The notes under the pieces: model-generated | Seen by the model: the letters and a program-made list of their open reading frames with translations, nothing else | Databases searched by the model: none | Told to the model about the DNA's origin: nothing | Assembly: GCF_007565055.1 (NCBI RefSeq) | Contig: NC_044566.1 | Span: forward strand, 57,643,332-57,707,331 | Reading direction: 5' to 3' | DNA length: 64,000 bases | Source of the DNA: Rhinopithecus roxellana | Lineage: Eukaryota > Chordata > Mammalia > Primates > Cercopithecidae | Position numbers and translations under genes: made by a program | Part shown: in pieces, positions 57,296 through 64,000 of the stretch | Numbering within the stretch: the first letter of the stretch is position 1 | Layout of the letters: every line of letters starts with the position of its first letter

Positions 57296-58566
57296 GGAAA
57301 GAATCTGAGCTTCTGTCTATGTGAGAAATCTGTTTTCATAAATAATCAAGGAAAAACAGTAAACATAAACCATGGAAGTTATTCTGTAAGACATAAAATC
57401 CTTGTCATCCAGGCAGATTGCACAGAAGGTAAAAAATAAACTTTTATAACTGCCTATCAAGACCTGACCAGTAATCCGAGATAATCTCATTCTTTTAACA
57501 GAGAGAAAACTGAATTCCAGTTTTGCATCAGTATAATATTTGATACTAAAGCTTTTTTTAGAAAATCCTATAAATAACTCATCAAACCATAGCTAGCACT
57601 GATCAGGACAAATAAAATTCACTTTTCTTGAGCTCTCTATATCATTCTATATCTATACAAGTTTTTTATGATACAAGTTTTCAAAGTGGCAAAAATGAAC
57701 ATATTCATTAACAAACTCCAAATATAGAGCTTCTCTATATGCTATAAAAATAAATAACAAAAAGTGTATAAACTTAAAATTACACTTGATAATTAATGTT
57801 TCCGTTTTTCATCTTACTTAAAGATGACCTAAGTATCTAATGAATATCCATTAATGTACTCATTTTGTATCAGTCCAAAATTTTAAATTACCAAAAGATC
57901 TTGGAAACTATCACCAAGCCGACATATTACAAAATATAACTACTGTTGAAATAAAGTTTGTTAGAATAAATATTTAATATGGTTAAATACAGATTGGCAT
58001 CTTTCATAGCCTTAAACATTTAGTAGAAGTAATGTTAGTGTATTTAATCATTACACCTGTATAAGTTTAGGAAGAACATATCCAAGTAGAATAAATATGT
58101 CATTTAACTCAAAGAAGACATAACTATTTTTATTAAACCAACAACATTAAATTAGTCTCATTTGCAAAATATTTATCCAAATTATGTGAACTTGAATTCC
58201 TAAATCATTTGGGTTAGTTTCATTAAGAATGCCCCCTTTTTGGCACACGGAAATTATTGGAACTTTAATTTCCAACATTTCTGGGAATTTTAGGAATATT
58301 CAGTTATAAAGCACTTATCTCTGTAAGTCAATCAGAATAGAGCTCTTTTAATTTAAGATATTTTATAATCTAATTTAATATCACTTGGAGGTAGGAAAAT
58401 ATACACTCACAGAATGATATTTAAAGGCTTTTTTGAATTACAGGTCTAAACATTTATGTGGTTGAGAAAGAGCTTATTATAGCTTAAATGTCATGATTTC
58501 ACCCATGGATCAAACACAAATTAAGAAATAGAAAACTTACCAGTCCAGATACCTACTTCTCAGTAC
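57296..58566. other. no gene; one diverged repeat match at 57581-57620
   Basis: AT-rich. 57581-57620 resembles 55275-55313 ('ggacaaataaaa'). Confidence 0.45.
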
Positions 58567-58729
58567 GCATAAAATTCTTAATTGATTTGGACTCAGACAG
58601 GTAAACAAACAAATGCCTTGAACTCGTCTCTCCCTTTAACATGAGTTGTTTAAAAACAAAAAACACAACTATGTGACAAAGGCTGTGTATGGCCTATGAA
58701 TTCCAACATATTACTACCTGGCCCTTTAT
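58567..58729 (+). repeat. dispersed near-identical repeat, copy 2
   Basis: Matches 53925-54082 with about eight substitutions and a small insertion near 'caggtaaacaaac'. Unlike copy 1 it continues into 'agaaaatcattgccaccctg', a more complete hAT-like terminus. Confidence 0.95.
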
Positions 58730-59041
58730 AGAAAATCATTGCCACCCTGCAACTCAAAGACCTCTAGATGTTCTCAGGAGAATTCGAATTCATTTCTTAC
58801 AAATGTACAAACTAGAAAGGGTATATAGTTTTTGAATCCTAAACAGGCCTTGAAGACCACTAGTTCCAGAAATTAAGATGTTTCATTTACAAGAGCTTAG
58901 TCAAAAACAAAAAACAAAACAAAAAACCCCAAAAAACTCTTAAGAATCAAGAAAGAAGTTTGTACCATAATAATTTATTAGAAAAACAAGAGATGGTGTC
59001 TCATTATGCCCTGCCCCAGGGATATGAGAAGAGTGTTGGTT
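58730..59041. other. no gene seen
   Basis: Contains an A/C-rich patch (58905-58935). Nothing else recognised. Confidence 0.5.
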
Positions 59042-59203
59042 GTACTAGAATGGGATGTGTGGTCTTTGGAGGAGGTCAGTGGACCAAAAGGAGGAGAATC
59101 TTGTTGACCATGTGGAGAACGTGCTAGAATGGGGTGATTGGTCTCTCCTTGGAGGAGGTCAGTGGGCCAAAAGGAGGAGAACCTTGTTGACCATCCCCTG
59201 CCA
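59042..59203 (+). repeat. ~80-bp tandem duplication, diverged
   Basis: Unit 1 (59042-59120) and unit 2 (59121-59203) share 'ggaggaggtcagtgg', 'ccaaaaggaggagaa' and 'cttgttgacca' with several substitutions and small indels. Confidence 0.9.
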
Positions 59204-59589
59204 GCCCCATGAAGACAAGTCATTGCCTACTGGCCACATGCAATTGGAATGGCCACTGTATGATGTTTGAACTGAGGGGTCAGGTGTCCTTTTCCTTATT
59301 AGGAGTGAGCTTCCACAGCTGCCTGAAATTACCTGGGATCATCCAGCAGAAGGTACATCCCGACACTTTGTGGAGCTCCATTCAAACTGCCCCATGTGAA
59401 TACCCTTCTTTGTAAAGGCACAAGATGTATGGGTTAGGAACAAGTGGGGATGGTGGGGATGGCAGGGATAGGCTTTAATCCCAGGAAGATGATGATGGTA
59501 CAGAAGACAAAATGCATGTGTATATTTGGGTAGCTCTGCACAATAGTGAAACTTACTCCTGTCACATCTTGATAAAATGAGAGAAATAA
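59204..59589. other. no gene or confident repeat seen
   Basis: Short frames at 59055 and 59209 have no domains. Confidence 0.45.
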
Positions 59590-59695
59590 GCCTATACAGC
59601 TGTTACAGAGATTAAATGAGATGATGAATGTTAAACACTTGGAACAAGGCCTGGCACATAATCAGTGCTCAATAAATGATAGCAATGCCATCTAA
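59590..59695 (-). repeat. MIR, reverse
   Basis: 'agattaaatgagatgatgaa' then 'ggcctggcacataatcagtg' and 'ctcaataaatgatagc' are the reverse MIR start. Confidence 0.85.
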
Positions 59696-59776
59696 AATGA
59701 CTTTTTAAATTAAATTAGGGCAATAAAAAGCAGCATATCTGGGAAATGGTACTTCATTTATACCATAGAAAAGCTG

Positions 59777-60130
59777 CCTTAGTCTGTATTGTGCTGCTAT
59801 AACAGAACACCTGAGACAGAGTCATTTATAATGAACAGAAATCTATTAACTCACGGTTCTGAAGACTGGGAAGCACAATATCAACGTGCTGGTAGCTGGC
59901 AAGGGCTTTCATTCTGCATCTAACAAGATTGAAGACATCACATGGCAGAAGGGTAAAAAGAGAAGGAGAGAGAGCTGAAATCACCCTTTTATACCTGTGT
60001 TAATCCCACCCACAAGAGCTAAGCCTACATGGGCTAATCACTTCTCAAAGGTCCCAACTCTTAATACTGTTACAATGGTAATTAAATGTGAGCATGAGTT
60101 TTGAAGAGGACAAACATTCAAACCATGGTA
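59777..60130 (-). mobile_element. MLT1-type MaLR LTR, reverse
   Basis: 'ccttagtctgtattgtgctg', 'ctgctataacagaacacctg', 'actcacggttctgaagactg', 'ctcaaaggtcccaactctta' and 'acaaacattcaaaccatggt'. Confidence 0.85.
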
Positions 60131-60768
60131 GAACCCTTCATTGAATTTCATTCAATCTTCAATCATTTGGCCTACATGTATTATGGGAAAAGTACTAGGT
60201 TCTGTAGAGGAATCATGTCTTGAATAGAATAGGATAAAAATATGTGCAAAAAAGTGTATAAAAGACAGTGTGAAATAAATGCAGTAAAAGTTATATAAGA
60301 ATTTCAATGAAGTAACGTTAAGAACTCCTTAATCTCCCTAGCGCTTTCTTTTTATTTAACTAGATTCCAATTTTGTTTCCAATATATTTTTCTTAAAATT
60401 GAAAAAAATGTATTTTCTTAGAAAATAAAAATTCTAATATATTTTATATCTTTTTTGGCCTTATTGGGAGAAATTTTACAGCCTTCACTAAATCAGTCTT
60501 GCGAGTAAGGACAGCCCATGACTAGACATGTCTTCTCAAAGGTGTGTAGATTACCCTGCATTGAGGACCTGTGAGAGTTAAATATCAACTTTTTTCCTAC
60601 TTTGTCATGATTAATTGTTTCTAAATCCAAATTACGAGAAGTCATACTTTGAGTTCTGGGATAGTGTGGTTGCAAAGCTGATGTTTAAAGAATTTATAAT
60701 GTGACTCATGCTATATATGGTTACCATGCTCTACTCTAAAACAAAAATTATACATCAGTGGAAAGCAA
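60131..60768. other. no gene or confident repeat seen
   Basis: AT-rich, no supported frame. Confidence 0.5.
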
Positions 60769-61139
60769 TGTATTATCCGTAGCACACCCTTCCAGGCTGT
60801 GCTACAGCCAGCTCTAGTTTTGATAGATGCAGGAGGCAGATAAGGGGAAAGGACCCTGGAGAATCTTTAACTAGCCTATGTACTGGGAGGATGGGGTAGA
60901 GCCTTGAGAAGTTTATGCCCTTTGCAGTGGGAAGGAGCCTGGCCTCTCTTGTTTCTGGTGGTAACTGGGGATTCAACCTATGGGGCAGGAAATCTGTTAG
61001 CAGGACTCTGACTTTGCTGAGAGTCCCTGTTTCCCCTTTTTTCCTTTTCACCCAATAAACCCCACTCTACTCACCCTAATGTGTCTGCCTGCCTAAATTA
61101 TCCCAGTTATGTGACAAGAACTTGTATTTTCCTACAACA
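60769..61139 (+). mobile_element. probable ERV1-type solo LTR
   Basis: Bounded by TG at 60769 and CA at 61139. Contains 'ggtggtaactggggattcaa', 'tttgctgagagtccctgttt', a polyadenylation signal AATAAA (about 61054) and 'actcaccctaatgtgtctgc'. This is LTR-like order. No clean target duplication. Minus frame 60773-61051 is antisense. Confidence 0.5.
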
Positions 61140-61836
61140 GTTTGTTGCCTCTGAGCTATTTAGCATGGGTTTATAAACTGTAGATAACTGATAGACATGC
61201 AGACTCCATTGTTTCCAGCACATTTCCCTGTTCCTTGTAAAACAAACAAGCAAACAAAAAACAAAACAAACAAAAAAAGTTTTGTTCCCATTAAAATTCA
61301 GTTCCTTTTTATTTATGTTTTTTTTTTTAACTTTTCATTTGAACTGTTTATAACATCTGCCTGTGCTAAAGAAAACATTATTCTGACACTTGTTAAACAG
61401 TAAAAACTTCATTCAGGACTATTTCAAAAGATGTGGAGACTATCTCAATAGGGGAGAGGGATTGGGCTCAACTCTGAATACAGTAAAGACAGCCAGAGAT
61501 TTATAGTCAATGAACAGCATGAGGGGCCAATGGATGGAAAATGTACTAAGGGGAGACATCAAGGGTCGTCAGGATTTTTGCAAAACCAACTTGACAGGAA
61601 TGTTATTAAAGGCAGGCCAGGGTGATCAGAGATCGAGGATTATCCAGTATATTTTGGGATTCTCTTGAAACTGACTTAGAAGAATTCTAATTTCACTAAA
61701 ATTGGGTTATAAAGGTCTGGCAAGGATGGGAAATCAAAGTTGAGACCTAGTGGAAAAGAGGCTCAGAGAAGCCTGACTAAGGTTTGGTCAAGGAGCAAGA
61801 CTTTGACATCTGGTTCTCTAATATTGAAGAAAAAAA
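61140..61836. repeat. unassigned; (AAAC)n-like patch at 61240-61275
   Basis: G/A-rich segment 61385-61800 looks repeat-derived but unassigned. No coding evidence. Confidence 0.35.
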
Positions 61837-62127
61837 TTTTTTTTGAGACGGGGTCTTACTCTTTTACCCAGGTTGGAGTGCAGTGGTGCAATCTCGGTTG
61901 ACTGCAACCTCCGCTTCCCAGGCTCAAGCAATTCTCCTGCCTCAGTCTCCCGAGTTCCTGGGACTATAGGCTCGCACAACCATGCCTGGCTAATTGCTGT
62001 ATTTTTTGTAGAGACAAGGTTTCACCATGTTGGCCAGGCGTGGTCAGGAACTCCTAGGCTCAAACAATCTACCTGCCTCAGCCTCCCAAACTGTTGGGAT
62101 TATAGATGTAAGCCACCACACCCAGGC
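61837..62127 (-). mobile_element. AluJ-like, reverse
   Basis: Short T run, then the reverse Alu body with many substitutions ('gttgactgcaacctccgctt', 'cctcccaaactgttggga'), ending 'cacccaggc'. Frames at 61843 and 62027 are shadows. Confidence 0.92.
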
Positions 62128-63424
62128 AGAAGAATGTTTAACACGTACTCATTTTTGTATCTGTAGGAAAGATGTGATTTTACCTTTTTCTGAAACTTAT
62201 CTTTTAATATAGAGAAAGCATTTATTTGTAGTTTTAACCAAACACATCTAAGATATATAGTGACTGAGTTATCTATTTGAAAGCTCCAAATTCCCAATGC
62301 TATGAGGAAAACAGGTATGCTAAGTTATTATGTCAAAATGTTCAAGTAGTCCAGGAATACATTTTATAAACAACAGAGCAAAAAAAAAAAAAAAATCAAT
62401 ACATAGATACTAAATTTTAAAAAATGTTAATTAAAAGGAGACTACTTGTAACTTATGAATTCAACTGACATTCATATAAGATGAACATTTCAGGAAATAG
62501 AAGCTCTTAAACGTTGATTATGCTATTTCCATTCAGTAAGAAAATAGTTACCATGGAAATAGTGTATATGGTATTTCACTTCCACATTAAAAATGCTTCT
62601 AAAAATGCATTTAGTGAACACTTGCTCTTGACATAGTCTGAAGATGCAAGTCACTCATAGAGAATTTGACATTTTAGCTTAGATTCATTGTATTATGGCA
62701 ATTTAAGATTTTCTCATTTCATGATAAAATAATTTGAATAAAGCTGACTTGTCTTAGGGATCTGCATAGCCTATATACATTATGTGACTTTACTCCTAAA
62801 CTAAGGCCATATTGCTTGAGCATCCCCTCTTGTCTTCTGATTCCAAGTTTTTCTTTAGAATGTCAGGTCCTTGTGGGGGATTCCTATTTTGGTCCAGGGA
62901 CAATCACATAAGGTTAATCAATTAAACATTATCTGATAAAGCTGTTGATCCTGTGTCAGAGCACAGCTAGAAGTGCTGGAGTAGGAAACTGGGTTCCCTA
63001 AAAGTTTTGAGACTCAGAGTTCTTAGTCTTAAGTACTAATTTCCCATTTTGACGAACCCTTTCTGGGGCATGCCATCACACATGTTTCAAGGATTAGCCT
63101 GGCTGAAGCTGGCCTCTGCCCCTCATGTTGCACTGCAGGCTCTCTAACCTTCCCTAGCTTTGCTTTTCTATTATCAACACCTTTTCTAGCTGCACTCACT
63201 CCTCTGGAGCCCCTTATGTTCTGTCCAAAAACAATCACTCATTTCAGCGAGGAAATATATTGATCCTGGGTAAGGAAGTAGCTATTAATTTTATGATTTT
63301 AGCTCTAATGTACCTTTGGGGATAAGAATGGATTGTTTAAAGTGTGGTTTCTCTGATGTTCTGTAGATCTTTCCAGGGCTGTTTAAATATTTACAAGCAA
63401 ATGCAATGTTGAGAGACCAGCAGA
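62128..63424. other. no gene or confident repeat seen
   Basis: About 1.3 kb AT-rich sequence with a poly-A run at about 62380. Minus frame 63029-63238 has no domain. Confidence 0.5.
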
Positions 63425-63490
63425 GGTGCAGTGTGGTGGAAAGAGTACAGCAGCAAAAGCCAGAAGGTATTCCAGTTCCAGCTTTGCCAC
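63425..63490 (-). repeat. MIR, reverse, cut by MaLR insertion
   Basis: 'gtggtggaaagagtacagca' and 'ccagttccagctttgccact' are the reverse MIR tail and core, broken at 63490 by the LTR. Confidence 0.65.
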
Positions 63491-63842
63491 TGCATTAGTC
63501 TGTTCTCATGCTGCTAATAAAAACATACCGAAGACTGGGTCATTTATAAAAGAAAGAGGTTTAATTAACTTATAGTCCCACATGCTGGGGGAAGCCTCAC
63601 AATCATGGTGGAGGCGAATGAGAAGCAAAGGCACATCTTACATGGAGCAGGCAAGAGAGCTTGTGCAGGGGAAGTCCCATTTATAAAACAATCAGATATC
63701 ACGAGACTTATTTACTACTAGGAGAACAGTATAGGGGAAACTGCTCCCACTATTTAGTTATCTCCACCTGGCCCATCCTTGGCATGTGGGGACTATTACA
63801 ATTCAAGGTGAGATTTGGGTGGGGATACAGCCAAACCATGTA
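63491..63842 (-). mobile_element. MST-type MaLR LTR, reverse
   Basis: 'tgcattagtctgttctcatg' to 'gggatacagccaaaccatgt' with all usual blocks ('aagactgggtcatttataaa', 'gagagcttgtgcaggggaag'). Confidence 0.92.
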
Positions 63843-64000
63843 ATTCCACCCCTGACCCTCCAAATCTCATGTCTTCATATTTCAAAACCAATCATGCCTT
63901 CCCAACAGTCCCCCAAAGTCTTAACTCATTTCAGCATTAACCCAAAAGTCCACAGTCCGAAGTCTCATCTAGGACAAGGCACGTCCTTTCTACCTATGAG
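63843..64000 (-). mobile_element. MST/THE1 internal region, reverse, runs off the window
   Basis: 'accctccaaatctcatgtct', 'atcatgccttcccaacagtc', 'aactcatttcagcattaacc' continue directly from the LTR as MaLR internal sequence does. Decayed, with no open frame. The rest and the second LTR should lie beyond 64000. Confidence 0.85.

Noticed and set aside
1..64000. A hidden prokaryote-style operon or novel defence system
   Set aside because: Alu, L1, MIR and MaLR content throughout shows primate nuclear DNA. No operon structure, ribosome-binding sites or non-repeat coding sequence is supported.

Overview
This window is non-coding primate nuclear DNA. It has about 17 Alu elements, 5'-truncated LINE-1s, L2 and MIR fossils, MaLR and ERVL long terminal repeats, Tigger DNA transposons and CA/TG microsatellites. 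Three young, CpG-rich Alus (38353, 44960, 56206) carry the AluY variants I associate with Old World monkeys: 'gctcaagcctg' near the 5' end and 'gagatccggccactgc' in the right arm. The source is therefore most likely a cercopithecid such as macaque or baboon, not human. I find no host protein-coding exon, tRNA, rRNA or CRISPR array. Nearly every long open frame is an Alu, L1, L2 or Tigger shadow, or a low-complexity artefact. Two unexplained frames (14759-15073 +, 55062-55532 -) are kept as low-confidence candidates.

Layout. 0-9.4 kb: Alus, one MIR nested in another, a MER5A-like element, a MaLR LTR split by an Alu, and an L1P 3' end with clear target-site duplications. 9.4-14.7 kb: MIR and L2 fossils, an old L1 ORF2 scrap, an MLT1 LTR and an ERVL-type LTR. 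15.4-18.1 kb: an L1M 3' end containing an unusual long hairpin, then a THE1/Alu/Tigger2-like composite. 20.5-26 kb: a large L2 LINE broken up by a MaLR LTR, an L1M carrying a 300-bp polypyrimidine tract, and an L1 scrap. 25965-28646: an essentially end-to-end Tigger1 with an Alu inside it and a dead minus-strand transposase. 29.3-31.5 kb: an unassigned mosaic of inverted and direct repeats. 31.7-47.8 kb: more Alus, L1M, L2, tandem duplications, a solo MST LTR and an MLT1 LTR. 50.6-59.3 kb: an Alu monomer, a diverged 85-bp direct repeat, an L1M/HAL1-like 5' region, and an old multi-copy repeat with a roughly 95% identical 160-bp duplicate 4.6 kb away. 59.6-64 kb: MIR, MLT1 LTR, LTR-like element, AluJ, and a MaLR LTR whose internal region runs off the window.

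No genes act together here. The interest lies in genome rearrangement: a templated-insertion hairpin (15864-15990), the inverted/direct repeat mosaic (29312-31421), the near-identical dispersed copies (53925 and 58567), and perfect tandem duplications (43031-43166 and 40250-40389). Family names come from recalled consensus sequences. No database search was possible, so subfamily calls are tentative. I did not find a previously undescribed functional system.
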